A stretch of DNA of 64,000 nt from Mesorhizobium sp. (GTDB taxonomy: Bacteria > Pseudomonadota > Alphaproteobacteria > Rhizobiales > Rhizobiaceae). Position numbers and translations under genes: made by a program. The notes beneath the pieces were generated by a model that was given only the letters and a program-made list of their open reading frames with translations, made no database searches and was not told where the DNA came from. Shown in pieces: positions 36,701 through 45,843 of this stretch (position 1 is its first letter; every line of letters starts with the position of its first letter). The stretch lies in assembly GCA_019635735.1 (NCBI GenBank), contig JAHBYX010000003.1, forward strand, positions 496,001 to 560,000. The letters run 5' to 3'.

Positions 36701-37735
36701 TCAGTTCGACGAGCCAGGCTTGTAGATCTGGTCGAACACGCCGCCGTCGCCGAAGTGGGTGGGCTGCGCCTTCGCCCAGCCGCCGAACAGCGGATCGTCG
36801 ATCGAGATCAGCTCGACGTCCGGCAGCGCCGAGAGTTCGTCGGCGGGAACGAGGTCGCGCTTGGCCGGACGGTAGAAGTGCTTGGCCGCCAGCCGCTGGC
36901 CTTCCTCGGAGTAGAGATATTCGAGATAGGCCTGCGCGACCTTGCGTGTGCCCTTGGCGTCGACATTGCCGTCGACCAACGCCACCGGCGGCTCGGCGAG
37001 GATCGACGAGGGCGGAACCACGATATCGAACTGGTCGTCGCCGAACTCGGCCCCGGCCAGATAGGCTTCGTTCTCCCAGGCCAGGAGCACGTCGCCGATC
37101 TGCCTCTGTGCGAACGTGGTCAGCGAACCGCGCGCGCCCGTATCGAGCACCGGAACCCGCTTGTAGAGGTCGGCGATATAGCCCTTGATCTTCGCCTCAT
37201 CCCCGCCGAACGCCTTGTTGGCCCATGCCCAGGCGGCAAGGTAGTTCCAGCGCGCGCCGCCGGAGGTCTTAGGGTTCGGCGTGATTACCTGGACGTCGTC
37301 CTTCACCAGGTCGCCCCAGTCCTTGATGCCCTTGGGATTGCCCTTGCGGACCAAGAACACGATCGTCGAGGTGTAGGGCGCGTTGTTGTTTTCGAGCCGC
37401 CCGCGCCAATCGGCGGGGATCTTGCCCGAATTCTTGGCGATCGCGTCGATGTCGGCTTCGAGCGCCAGCGTGACGACATCGGCATCGAGGCCATCGATCA
37501 CGGCGCGCGCCTGTTTACCGGAACCGCCATGCGAAGTGCGAATGGTGACCGTCTCCCCAGTCTGGGCCTTCCAGTGCGCGGCGAAGGCTTCGTTGAACTC
37601 GCGATAGAGTTCGCGCGTTGGATCGTAGGAAACGTTGAGAAGGGTCGTGTCGGCAAAGGCGAAGCCGAGACCGCCGAACTGGACCGAGGCCGCGAGCGCG
37701 GCGGTGAACAGCATGGATCGTCGATTGAGCAACAT
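36701..37735 (-). CDS. sbp: periplasmic sulfate-binding protein
   Basis: A 344-residue exported protein. The signal peptide ends about residue 28 ([22 protein letters not shown]). The mature sequence holds the family hallmarks [10 protein letters not shown] near the N-terminus, [32 protein letters not shown] and VLLAWENEA. It binds desolvated sulfate in the periplasm and delivers it to CysTW. GGAGG precedes the ATG at 37735. Confidence 0.95.
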   Translation of the reverse strand: MLLNRRSMLFTAALAASVQFGGLGFAFADTTLLNVSYDPTRELYREFNEAFAAHWKAQTGETVTIRTSHGGSGKQARAVIDGLDADVVTLALEADIDAIAKNSGKIPADWRGRLENNNAPYTSTIVFLVRKGNPKGIKDWGDLVKDDVQVITPNPKTSGGARWNYLAAWAWANKAFGGDEAKIKGYIADLYKRVPVLDTGARGSLTTFAQRQIGDVLLAWENEAYLAGAEFGDDQFDIVVPPSSILAEPPVALVDGNVDAKGTRKVAQAYLEYLYSEEGQRLAAKHFYRPAKRDLVPADELSALPDVELISIDDPLFGGWAKAQPTHFGDGGVFDQIYKPGSSN

Positions 37736-37760
37736 GGCTACCTCCACAGTTAGAAACTAA

Positions 37761-37781
37761 ACTCTATCGGCTTAGTAGAGT
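37761..37781. promoter_or_regulatory. inverted repeat ACTCTA-N9-TAGAGT, candidate Rrf2 operator
   Basis: ACTCTA (37761-37766) and TAGAGT (37776-37781) form a dyad 26 bases upstream of the sbp start, between it and the Rrf2 gene. Rrf2 regulators such as CymR and IscR bind similar AT-rich dyads overlapping promoters, so this is a likely autoregulatory and sulfate-operon site. Regulation is inferred. Confidence 0.45.
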
Positions 37782-37834
37782 AATAGAGGGCATGCGTCTT
37801 CCAATTTCAAGCCGGAATCGGAAACCGTATTCCT

Positions 37835-38284
37835 TCAGGCAGTGAGGGCGCGGGCGTCTTCGTTCGCGACGCCGCCGATGCAGTCGGCGATGGTGGTGCC
37901 ATCCAGCACCTCGCGGGTGGCCGTCGCGACCCGGGCGAAGACGCGCCGGACTTCGCAGCTCTTCTCCTCGCGACAATCCTCGCAGCGACGATAGGCCATG
38001 CGGCTGAGGCAAGGGAGCGGAGCGATCGGACCGTCGATGATGCGCATCACCTCGCCGAAGGTGATCGTGTCAGGGCTCTTGAGAAGCATATAGCCCCCCG
38101 CCTTGCCCCGCCTGCTAACCACGATGCCATGGTGCTTCAGGTCTAGGAGGATCTGCTCCAGGAACTTCTTTGGAATGCGCTGCTGGTCGGCGATTTCGGA
38201 GATGAGCTGGGTGTCATCGTTGCCGTGCGCGCGAGCCAGCGCCACCAAGGCCCGCAGCGCATATTTTGCCTTCTGTGAAATCAT
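37835..38284 (-). CDS. Rrf2 family transcriptional regulator
   Basis: A 149-residue winged-helix regulator. The HTH and wing are clear (ISEIADQQRIPKKFLEQILLDL, VVSRRGKAGGYML). Four cysteines, C92, C101, C104 and C110, cluster after the dimer helix, more than the three iron-sulfur ligands of IscR or NsrR, so a metal or Fe-S cofactor is plausible. It sits 99 bases upstream of sbp on the same strand, suggesting control of sulfate uptake in the manner of CymR. Confidence 0.85.
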   Translation of the reverse strand: MISQKAKYALRALVALARAHGNDDTQLISEIADQQRIPKKFLEQILLDLKHHGIVVSRRGKAGGYMLLKSPDTITFGEVMRIIDGPIAPLPCLSRMAYRRCEDCREEKSCEVRRVFARVATATREVLDGTTIADCIGGVANEDARALTA

Positions 38285-39252
38285 TGTCTCGTTCGTTGTC
38301 TCGAGCGCGGCCAGGCGGAAGTGAACCGATCCAAGGCATCACCAAGCTAGTCGGCTGGGCGCTGCCACGCAACCGGCCCAACCCGAAGAGCGGGGTTGTC
38401 AGCTCCGGGCGCGCGCCCTAATATCTCGACCAGATAGGTCGTATAATGACAAACGTCAGCAGCGAAGTCCATATCTCTGCTCGGGATGCGGTTCCGGAAC
38501 GCGACTTACGTATTCCTCGCGCAACCCGATGGCTGGCGTACATGTCGACCAGCCGCTGGCAGCCGCATCCTCCTGTTCATCCTGCCGTCGCCGAGATCGC
38601 GACAGTCATGGAGGCAGAGGGTTGGATGATCAGAGGTGCGTGGATCCGCAACTACCTGCTCTGGCGGAACGGCCGGACTATGCGTGAAAGGCGATTGCCG
38701 CTTCTCGTCCTGCCGCTGGCCTTCGGACGCCTCTCGGTCCTGCAGATCAACGTATTCCTCGCCGTGGAGATCATAGAAGCCAGGTTCAGGTTTAACAGGT
38801 CAACGGATAGGGCCCACGCTTCTGCTGAAGCCGCGGAACTCCAGTTGGCAATCACCCTCGTAGGCGGCGAATCCGGGGTCGCCGTCGCCGACCCGTTTCG
38901 TCTACATCGGGAGGTAGCGGTCGGTCTGGCGCGGGTTTACCCACTGACCACCGGAGTCGAGTAAGGGGCCGTCTGCTGACCGTCCGGTTCTGGCCTAGAA
39001 ACCGAGAAAGCCGACGTTCGGCCTACAACCCTCGTCGGTCAACAAGACGGAGCGGTTCAGCGCTTAGAATCTTCCGTTTGTTCAGCGGTTGCAACTCGGC
39101 CTCAACGGCGTCGTCTCCTGCCTGTGCGCTATGGAAAACAGCGGACGGAAGGTTGCCTGTCCGGTTGCGAGTTTCGGACGCCTATCGGTGCCCGGAGCTT
39201 TCTTTGAAGCGGACGGCAGATATTCGATGACCGTCAGCTGGAACGAAGCACA
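38285..39252. other. long intergenic region, no supported gene
   Basis: Nearly 1 kb between the Rrf2 gene and the catabolic operon. The largest open frame (38446-38964, plus, 172 codons) has no recognisable domain or ribosome site, and the opposite-strand frames look no better. I cannot recognise a mobile-element remnant with certainty. It may hold decayed sequence. Confidence 0.4.
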
Positions 39253-39984
39253 TCACGAGTTCCACATGCCCGCGTCGACATTGATCGTCTGGCCGGTGAT
39301 ATAGGCCGCTCCACCGCTGCAGAGAAAGGCCACGACAGCTGACACCTCCTCGGGGGTTCCAAAGCGCTTGAGCGGAATGGTCGCCACGTATTGTTCCCCG
39401 CGCGTTCGTACGATTTCATCCGACATCGGCGTGTGGATCAGCCCCGGCGCCACGGCATTGACGAGCGTATGCGGCGCATACTCGCGTGCGAGTGCGCGCA
39501 CCATCCCCACAATGCCAGCCTTGTGTGAGGAATAGGACACGTGGCCGGGCGTGCCGCGGCGGAAGGCCAGTGAGCTGCACATGACGATCCGGCCGACCAC
39601 ATCGGGGTCGCGGTGGCGCTGATAGGCGACGGCGAGCAGGTAGGCATTAGTGAGATTTGCCGCGAGGCTCCGCTCCCAGACGGACGGATCGGCCGGATCG
39701 AGCGCGTCGTGCTCGAGTAGGCCGGCCATGTTGACCAGCCCATGGACGGGACGTCCGCTTGCGCCCAGCGCCTCGTCGGCCTCCGCCGCGGACGCGATGC
39801 GCGACGTGACCAGCATCACGTCCTTCGAGCCGCCGAGTTCTTTCAGGGCTGCCGCCAGGCGCCGATCGTCCACGTCGACGAGGGTGACCTGCGCGCCGCG
39901 GGACAGGAGATCGCGCGCGCAGGCCTTGCCGATCGCGCCCGCACCTCCCGTGACGACGAAGTGCTTGCCGTCGAAGTCGTTCAT
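39253..39984 (-). CDS. SDR family NAD(P)-dependent oxidoreductase
   Basis: A 243-residue classical short-chain dehydrogenase. Cofactor motif TGGAGAIG (13-20), NMAG, catalytic Ser in MCSSLAF, Tyr and Lys in YSSHK. Asp after VTLVDVDD suggests NAD preference. The last of eleven same-strand genes. It may oxidise an alcohol to the ketone used by the monooxygenase at the other end of the operon, or a hydroxyacyl intermediate. Separated from the thiolase by 80 bases, the widest gap in the operon. Confidence 0.9.
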   Translation of the reverse strand: MNDFDGKHFVVTGGAGAIGKACARDLLSRGAQVTLVDVDDRRLAAALKELGGSKDVMLVTSRIASAAEADEALGASGRPVHGLVNMAGLLEHDALDPADPSVWERSLAANLTNAYLLAVAYQRHRDPDVVGRIVMCSSLAFRRGTPGHVSYSSHKAGIVGMVRALAREYAPHTLVNAVAPGLIHTPMSDEIVRTRGEQYVATIPLKRFGTPEEVSAVVAFLCSGGAAYITGQTINVDAGMWNS

Positions 39985-40064
39985 GCTGGACTCTCCGGTC
40001 GAGACTGGTGGGCTGTTCGTCACCGGCGCGGGCGGTGGATGCAGGCCCGCGCCGGCGCTGCGCT

Positions 40065-41246
40065 CTAGAGTTCGAAGAGCGCTGCCGCGCCCATGCCGCC
40101 ACCAACGCACATGGTCGCGACGACGAAGCGCACGCCGCGTCGACGGCCCTCGATGAGGGCGTGACCGACGATGCGGCTTCCCGTCATCCCATAAGGATGG
40201 CCGATCGAGATGCCGCCGCCGTCGACATTGTAAATGTCTGGATCGATGCCGAGCGTGTCGCGGCAGTAAATGGCCTGGCAGGCAAAGGCCTCGTTGAGTT
40301 CCCACAGTCCGATGTCGGACACTCTGAGTCCATGCTGCTTGAGGAGCTTCGGCACCGCGAGAACCGGGCCGATGCCCATCTGTTCCGGCGCGAGGCCCGC
40401 GACCGCCATGCCGCGGTACGTGCCCATGGCGGACAGGCCTCGCCGTTCGGCCTCCCCTCGCTCCATCAAAACGCAGGCGCTGGCGCCGTCGGAGAGCTGG
40501 CTGGCATTGCCCGCGGTGACCACGCCGCCGTCGAGGACGGGCGCGAGCGCCTGGAGGGATTCCAGCGTCGTCGAAGGCCGGTTGCCCTCGTCCCGGTCGA
40601 GGCGAACGTGCTGGATGGACACCTCTCCCGTCTCCTTGTCCTTGACCTTCATGGCGGCGTCGAAGGGCACGATCTCGGCGTCGAAGCGCCCGGCCTGCTG
40701 GGCCGCGGCCGTACGCTGCTGCGAGGCCAGCGCGTATTCGTCCTGCGCTTGCCGCGAGATCGCGTATCGCTCTGCGACGATCTCGGCCGTCTTCAGCATG
40801 GGCATGTACGCATGTCGCGCATGCTGCACGACGGCCGGATCCTTTTCCTTCATCGCCCAGTCGAAGTATGGCCCCTGGACGGACGAGATGTTGTCCTGGC
40901 CGCCGGCGATCACGATCGACTGCCCATCGACGATGATTTGCTTGGCAGCGGTGGCGATCGCCATCAGGCCGGACGCGCACTGGCGGTCGATGGTCTGCGC
41001 AGCGACGGTGTCCGGCAGACCGGCGGCGAGCACCGCATTGCGCGCGACGTTCATGCCCGCGGTTCCCGCGGCAAGCACGGTGCCGATGACGGCGTCGTCG
41101 ATCTCGCCGCCTTCGACGCGCGCCCGGGCGACGGCGTGGCGGATGGCATGTCCCATCATGGTGGGAGACTTGGTGTCGTTGAGCGCTCCCCTGAACGCGC
41201 GGCCGATGCCGGTGCGGGCGGTCGAGACGATGACGGCTTCTCTCAT
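40065..41246 (-). CDS. thiolase family protein (acetyl-CoA acyltransferase)
   Basis: A 393-residue thiolase. Acylated Cys90 lies in [11 protein letters not shown]. The GHPYGMTG motif gives the His, and the final catalytic Cys is in CVGGGMGAA. It should perform the last, carbon-carbon-cleaving step of beta-oxidation for the pathway encoded around it. It follows the TRAP large subunit by 23 bases. Confidence 0.93.
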   Translation of the reverse strand: MREAVIVSTARTGIGRAFRGALNDTKSPTMMGHAIRHAVARARVEGGEIDDAVIGTVLAAGTAGMNVARNAVLAAGLPDTVAAQTIDRQCASGLMAIATAAKQIIVDGQSIVIAGGQDNISSVQGPYFDWAMKEKDPAVVQHARHAYMPMLKTAEIVAERYAISRQAQDEYALASQQRTAAAQQAGRFDAEIVPFDAAMKVKDKETGEVSIQHVRLDRDEGNRPSTTLESLQALAPVLDGGVVTAGNASQLSDGASACVLMERGEAERRGLSAMGTYRGMAVAGLAPEQMGIGPVLAVPKLLKQHGLRVSDIGLWELNEAFACQAIYCRDTLGIDPDIYNVDGGGISIGHPYGMTGSRIVGHALIEGRRRGVRFVVATMCVGGGMGAAALFEL

Positions 41247-41269
41247 GGACGGATTCCTGGCTTGGGATC

Positions 41270-42574
41270 TCAGAAATGGGACGGGATGAACAGGATGATG
41301 CCGGGCACGGCGATCAGGAGCACGAGAAGTGCGAGATCGGCGATGAAGAACCAGAGCACGCCGCGAAACACGACCGCCGTCGGCGCGGCGCGACCCACCG
41401 TCGAACTGATCACGAACACGTTCAGTCCGATCGGAGGCGTGATCATGCCGATTTCCAGCAGCTTGGCGACGAAGACGCCGAACCAGATCGGGTCGATCCC
41501 GGCCTGGAGGATCAGCGGGAGAAAGATCGGCAACGTGATGAGCATGGCGCCGATGGGTTCGAGAAACATGCCGAGGAGCAGATAGACCGCGGCGATCGCG
41601 AGGAGGAGAACGACCGGGCCGGCATTGAAGGCCAGCACTGCATCCGAGATCGACCAGCCGATCCCCGACAGTGTCAGGAAGCGGGTGAGCATCGACGCCC
41701 CGATGGTGATGACGAACAGGCTGCCGCAGGTCACCAGCGTCTCCACGATCGACCTGCGCAACACCCCGAAGGTCAGCGATCCCTTCAGCGCCGCCACCAC
41801 GATCGACAGGAGCGCGCCGACCGCGCCCGCCTGCGTGGCGGTGAAGAAGCCGCCAAACAAACCTCCGAGCACGCCGATGACGAGCAGGATGATCGGCAGC
41901 GTCTGCCGCAGGGCGGCGATTTTCTCCGCCAGCGTCACGTGGTCGGTCACGCGGGGAGCGAGCGACGGCTTCATCTTGACCCGCAAGAGGATCACCAGGA
42001 CGTAGGTGACGGCCGTGGCGAGGCCTGCCCCTATGCCGCCCAGGAAGAGATCGGTGATCGAGACCTGGGCCACGACGCCGAACACGATGAGCAGGATCGA
42101 GGGCGGAATGAGCGCGCCGACCGTTCCTGCCGCCGCGACCGTTCCGGTCGCCAGGCTTGGATCATACTTGTGGCGCAGCATCTCGGGAACGGCGACCTTG
42201 CCCATCGCCGCAGCACAGGCCACTGAGGAACCCGTCACGGCCGCGAAACCCGAGCAGCCGAACACCGAGGCGATGGCGAGACCGCCCGGCAGTCGCGACA
42301 ACCAGATGCGCGCGGCGTCGAAAAGGCCGGTGGTCAGGTTGGCATGGTAGCAGATGAAGCCCATCAGGACGAACATGGGAACCGAACTCAACGTCCAGTT
42401 CGAGATGAAGGAGAAGGGCACGACCTGCAGCATGCCCCAGGCCGCGGCTTCCCCCACGAGCGCCCAGAGGCCGAGATAGGAGACCAGGATCAACGCGATC
42501 CCGATGTGCATGTTCGAGGCGATCAGCAGCAGAAGGCCGAGGATGCCCAGAACGCCGATCATGATGTCAGACAT
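41270..42574 (-). CDS. TRAP transporter large permease (DctM-like)
   Basis: A 434-residue protein with about twelve hydrophobic segments. Family blocks: [37 protein letters not shown] (in parts), [21 protein letters not shown], and [21 protein letters not shown] near the end. It exchanges sodium or protons for an organic anion. Overlaps the small permease by 8 bases. Confidence 0.93.
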   Translation of the reverse strand: MSDIMIGVLGILGLLLLIASNMHIGIALILVSYLGLWALVGEAAAWGMLQVVPFSFISNWTLSSVPMFVLMGFICYHANLTTGLFDAARIWLSRLPGGLAIASVFGCSGFAAVTGSSVACAAAMGKVAVPEMLRHKYDPSLATGTVAAAGTVGALIPPSILLIVFGVVAQVSITDLFLGGIGAGLATAVTYVLVILLRVKMKPSLAPRVTDHVTLAEKIAALRQTLPIILLVIGVLGGLFGGFFTATQAGAVGALLSIVVAALKGSLTFGVLRRSIVETLVTCGSLFVITIGASMLTRFLTLSGIGWSISDAVLAFNAGPVVLLLAIAAVYLLLGMFLEPIGAMLITLPIFLPLILQAGIDPIWFGVFVAKLLEIGMITPPIGLNVFVISSTVGRAAPTAVVFRGVLWFFIADLALLVLLIAVPGIILFIPSHF

Positions 42575-43127
42575 CTGTTCCCTCCCCTTGAACGAGTTCG
42601 GCGCCGTACTGGGCCGCGGCGGGCGGATTCTGTCCGATGGCGCGGAGTATCGCCTTGAGCGCCAGAAAGAACGCCATGGCTCCGAAAGCGAGCGGAATGA
42701 CGAAGTACGCGGGCCAGATGAGGACGCGCGTCGTCTGCTCGACCACGAAGGCGCCGGCCGCGTATTTGTCGGACGCCTCGCTCCAGGCCTGGAGGGTCAG
42801 GAGCCCGTAGACGGCGACCATGACGACGTTGACGAGGAAGTCGATCCACCGACGCACGCCGCCGGGCAGCGCGTCGGTGATCAGCGAGACGCCGATATGG
42901 GCGCCGCGATATTCGGCGACCATGATGGGCAGGAAAGCCACCGCGATCATGTAGTAGTTCGTCACGATCGCGGAGGTGATCGCGAGCGGCGCATTGAGCA
43001 GGAGGCTCGACAGGATGTCGATGCTGATGTGCAGCATCATCGCGACGAGGCCGACCGCTCCGATTGCCACGAGCAGCCTGTCAACGCCCTGCACAAGGCG
43101 CGATGCCATCGGATGGGGCGTCGACAT
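42567..43127 (-). CDS. TRAP transporter small permease (DctQ-like)
   Basis: A 186-residue membrane protein with four hydrophobic helices and the DctQ pattern (LVAIGAVGLVAMMLHISIDIL, YRGAHIGVSLITDALP, FVIPLAFGAMAFFLALKAI). Start at ATG 43127, 7 bases after the binding-protein stop; the longer frame upstream is shadow sequence of that gene. Confidence 0.9.
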   Translation of the reverse strand: MSTPHPMASRLVQGVDRLLVAIGAVGLVAMMLHISIDILSSLLLNAPLAITSAIVTNYYMIAVAFLPIMVAEYRGAHIGVSLITDALPGGVRRWIDFLVNVVMVAVYGLLTLQAWSEASDKYAAGAFVVEQTTRVLIWPAYFVIPLAFGAMAFFLALKAILRAIGQNPPAAAQYGAELVQGEGTDV

Positions 43128-43134
43128 GGGGACC

Positions 43135-44262
43135 TCAGAGGCCGTAGGTCTTTTCGTCGAGCTTGGAGAAGATCTCCGTCCGGTACACCTCGGCGATCTC
43201 CTCGGGGCTCCACTCACGGTCCAGCGGCAGCAGCCCTTCCCACTTTTTGACGAGCTCGTGGAAGCGCGCGATCTTTGCTTCCGCGTCCTGGATCTTGTGC
43301 GTCTCGGTCGTGATCTGAAGGATGTTGGCGAGATCCGCCTCGATCGCGGCGTCCGACTTCGCCTTCGCGTCGGGCGAGGCCTTCGAAACCGCGATGCCCG
43401 CCTCCTCGGCCTTCTTCAGGTTCGACGCCACGTCGGCGGCGAATTTCCAGGTGGTCGCCGCGTTGGCGAGCGCGGCCGCGTCCATGTAGGCGCGGCGCTG
43501 CTCGTCCGTCAGTCCCCGCCAGAAATCGCGGTTGACGCTCATCAGGTCGAGCCCGTGAACCGTGCCGCCCGGCATGTCCGTCGTCACGTTCTTGGCGACG
43601 TCGATCAGCCGGATGGACGTCAGCTCCGACGGGGCGTTCATGGCGCCGTCGATGGTTCCCTGGCTGACCGCTTCGAAGATCTCGTTGCCCGAGAGGCTGA
43701 CGCCCACGGCGCCCATGGCCGCCGCCCAGCGCGACCATGCGCCGCCCGCCGCCCGCAGCTTCTTGCCCTGAAGCTCCTCCGGCGTCGTCATCGGCGAGGT
43801 GCCGAGGATGCCGTAGGTTCCCGTCGAGGCGTTGCCGAGCGGCACCATGTTGGCCGCGAGGCGCTCCTGCACGCAGGCTTCGCAGGTCAGGATGTATTCG
43901 CTCATCGCGCCGGCCATGGCGTAGGAGTTGCGGCCAAGCATGGCGAGTTCGATCGGAAGCTGTGCTTCCGGCAGTTCGCCGGGGAAGAGGTTGAGGACCA
44001 TGTATCCGCTGTCGACCACGTGGTCGCGGATGCCGCCGAAGGTCTGGCGAAGATCGAGCAGCGACGAGGGGAACACCCGGACGTCGAGCTCGCCGTTGGT
44101 GCGGGCCGCCAGGTCCTTGGAGAAGGCTTCGACGCCGTAGTGGACGGCAGACCCTTCGCCGACGCCGATGACGATGCGAACGGTTTCTGCGGCGGCGGGC
44201 AGCGCGGTCAGGGCGATCGTCGCGGCGGCAGTGCAGGCAAGTAGTGCTTTCTTCAGTGTCAT
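43135..44262 (-). CDS. TRAP transporter periplasmic substrate-binding protein (DctP-like)
   Basis: A 375-residue exported protein with signal peptide 1-25 ending AAA before ETVRIVIGVGEGS. DctP-family parts: LPEAQLPIELAMLG, GKKLRAAGGAWSRWAAAMGAVGVSLSGNEIFEAVSQGTIDGAM (in parts), where the Arg of KLRAAG normally salt-bridges the ligand carboxylate, so an organic acid is expected. It gives the pathway its own uptake system. Confidence 0.9.
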   Translation of the reverse strand: MTLKKALLACTAAATIALTALPAAAETVRIVIGVGEGSAVHYGVEAFSKDLAARTNGELDVRVFPSSLLDLRQTFGGIRDHVVDSGYMVLNLFPGELPEAQLPIELAMLGRNSYAMAGAMSEYILTCEACVQERLAANMVPLGNASTGTYGILGTSPMTTPEELQGKKLRAAGGAWSRWAAAMGAVGVSLSGNEIFEAVSQGTIDGAMNAPSELTSIRLIDVAKNVTTDMPGGTVHGLDLMSVNRDFWRGLTDEQRRAYMDAAALANAATTWKFAADVASNLKKAEEAGIAVSKASPDAKAKSDAAIEADLANILQITTETHKIQDAEAKIARFHELVKKWEGLLPLDREWSPEEIAEVYRTEIFSKLDEKTYGL

Positions 44263-44305
44263 GCTTTCCTCCCTAGTATGCCGTCTCCGGCGACCCGACC
44301 GCGGA

Positions 44306-45079
44306 CTAGCGGTCCTTTTCCGCTCCGGTCTTCCAGACCGGATCGCGTTTCTCGGCGAACGCGGCGGCTCCTTCGCGCGCGTCCGATGATGTGATGACGT
44401 CTTCGAGAAGGGCGTCCTGGCGCGCCCAGAGCTGATCCTCGGGCCAGCGCCCCGCGGACGCGACGATGTGCTTGGTCGCCTCCAGCGCGGCTGGTGCGCA
44501 CCTGATGATCTCGGCGGCGAGCGATCTGGCTGCGGCCACGGCTCCTCCCGGCTCGACCAGACGGTTGATCAAGCCCCACCTTTCGGCTTCGGCGGCCGGG
44601 ATCATGCGTCCCGTAAGGGCGCATTCCATCGCAATCTGCCGCGGCATCCGTTCGGGCAGGCGTATCAGCCCGCCGGAACCGGCGATCAATCCGCGCAGGG
44701 CCTCGGGCAGCCCGAAGCTCGCCGTCGTCGAGGCGACGATCAGGTCGCAGGCCAGCGCGATCTCGAAGCCGCCTGCAAGCGCGTAGCCTTCGACGGCTGC
44801 GATCAGCGGCTTGCGGGGCGGCGTCTTGATGATGCCGCCCAATCCGCGTCCCGGCAGTTCGACCCTCTCGCCTGCGAGGAATGCCTTCAGGTCCATGCCG
44901 GCCGAAAAATGCTGACCTGCGCCCGTCAGGATGCCCACACGAAGCGAAGGGTCGCTGTCGAGAGCGTCCATGGCCGCGGCGATCGCTTCCGAGGCAGCCC
45001 GATCTATCGCGTTGCGGCGATCGGGCCGATTGATCGTGACCACGAGAATGCCGCCGTCGATGGTGCGCAGAACGCTCAT
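44306..45079 (-). CDS. enoyl-CoA hydratase/isomerase family protein
   Basis: A 257-residue crotonase-fold enzyme. Oxyanion-hole segments are HFSAGMDLKAF and the A-A-V-E-G-Y-A-L-A-G-G-F-E-I-A-L-A-C-D loop. One catalytic glutamate position matches (FGLPEALRGLIAG, E in PEALRG), while the first usual glutamate is replaced in the AGGFEIAL loop by Phe-Glu order typical of many crotonases. Start at ATG 45079 overlaps the NTF2-like gene by 4 bases. It hydrates the enoyl-CoA in the beta-oxidation series. Confidence 0.9.
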   Translation of the reverse strand: MSVLRTIDGGILVVTINRPDRRNAIDRAASEAIAAAMDALDSDPSLRVGILTGAGQHFSAGMDLKAFLAGERVELPGRGLGGIIKTPPRKPLIAAVEGYALAGGFEIALACDLIVASTTASFGLPEALRGLIAGSGGLIRLPERMPRQIAMECALTGRMIPAAEAERWGLINRLVEPGGAVAAARSLAAEIIRCAPAALEATKHIVASAGRWPEDQLWARQDALLEDVITSSDAREGAAAFAEKRDPVWKTGAEKDR

Positions 45080-45843
45080 CTCGCCCCCTTCAGCCGGGCC
45101 CAGAGACCCATCCTGTCGCGGATGATGCGGCCCGAGACGATCTGCCCGTCCGCGACCTGCAGCAGGCCGTTGACGTCCAGGAAGTCGGCTGCCGCGGGCA
45201 GCCCGTCGATGCCCGAGCGGTAGGTCCCATGCTGGCGGACCCAGAACGCCACCCGGTCGCCGGCGGAATGCATCCGCTTCACCTCGGTGCGTTTGACGTC
45301 GAAATGCAGATGGTCCCGCGTCAGGTGCTCGTCGTCGCACGGGATAGATGCGCTCTTCGGCCACGATCCTTCGAGCCAGGCAAGGACTGCAGCCTCGGCC
45401 TCGCGATCCGGCGCCTCTGCAGCGCCGTCCCACGGGGCGATGCAGGGCCGATCGACGGGGTCACCGCGCCCAACCTTGAGCTGACGGCGACGGGTCATGT
45501 AGTCCTCCTGCGCGACGCAGCCGGACAGGAGGCCGCGTTCCTCGCGGTAGATCGCCACGCCTGACCAGACGGCCTCGGCGCCGTCGCGCGCGCCGTGTTC
45601 GCTGAACCAGATCGCAGCCCAACCCTCTCCCGAGAGCGTCTCGTGCACGGTCATGGTTAGGCCGGGATAGTCGCGCATTTGGCGGTCGACGGCCGGCAGC
45701 CATGTGTCGTCACGGCCCGCCAGCGTCACGTCCCCGATCTCGAGCGTGTAGCCGGACGCGCAGAAGGCGCGCGCCGCCGCCGCGTCGTGGCGGTTGAAAT
45801 AGTCGTTGACCCAGCGGCGGGCGAGAGCGAGCGCGGCCGTCAC
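45076..45843 (-). CDS. tandem NTF2/SnoaL-like domain protein
   Basis: A 255-residue protein with two related cone-shaped NTF2-like units (about 1-120 and 135-255). The first has VNDYFNRHDAAAARAFCASG and WSGVAIYREERG; the second has DEHLTRDHLHFDVKRTEV and GQIVSGRIIRDRMG. Such folds act as isomerases, epoxide hydrolases, dehydratases or ligand carriers. No catalytic set is recognised. It starts on a GTG that overlaps the synthetase stop (GTGA) and is coupled at both ends, so it should be an integral part of the pathway. Function unknown. Confidence 0.7.
   Translation of the reverse strand: MTAALALARRWVNDYFNRHDAAAARAFCASGYTLEIGDVTLAGRDDTWLPAVDRQMRDYPGLTMTVHETLSGEGWAAIWFSEHGARDGAEAVWSGVAIYREERGLLSGCVAQEDYMTRRRQLKVGRGDPVDRPCIAPWDGAAEAPDREAEAAVLAWLEGSWPKSASIPCDDEHLTRDHLHFDVKRTEVKRMHSAGDRVAFWVRQHGTYRSGIDGLPAAADFLDVNGLLQVADGQIVSGRIIRDRMGLWARLKGAR

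Noticed and set aside
38446..38964. 172-codon plus-strand frame in the 38.3-39.25 kb gap
   Set aside because: No recognisable domain, no ribosome site and uneven composition. I left it as unassigned rather than call a gene.
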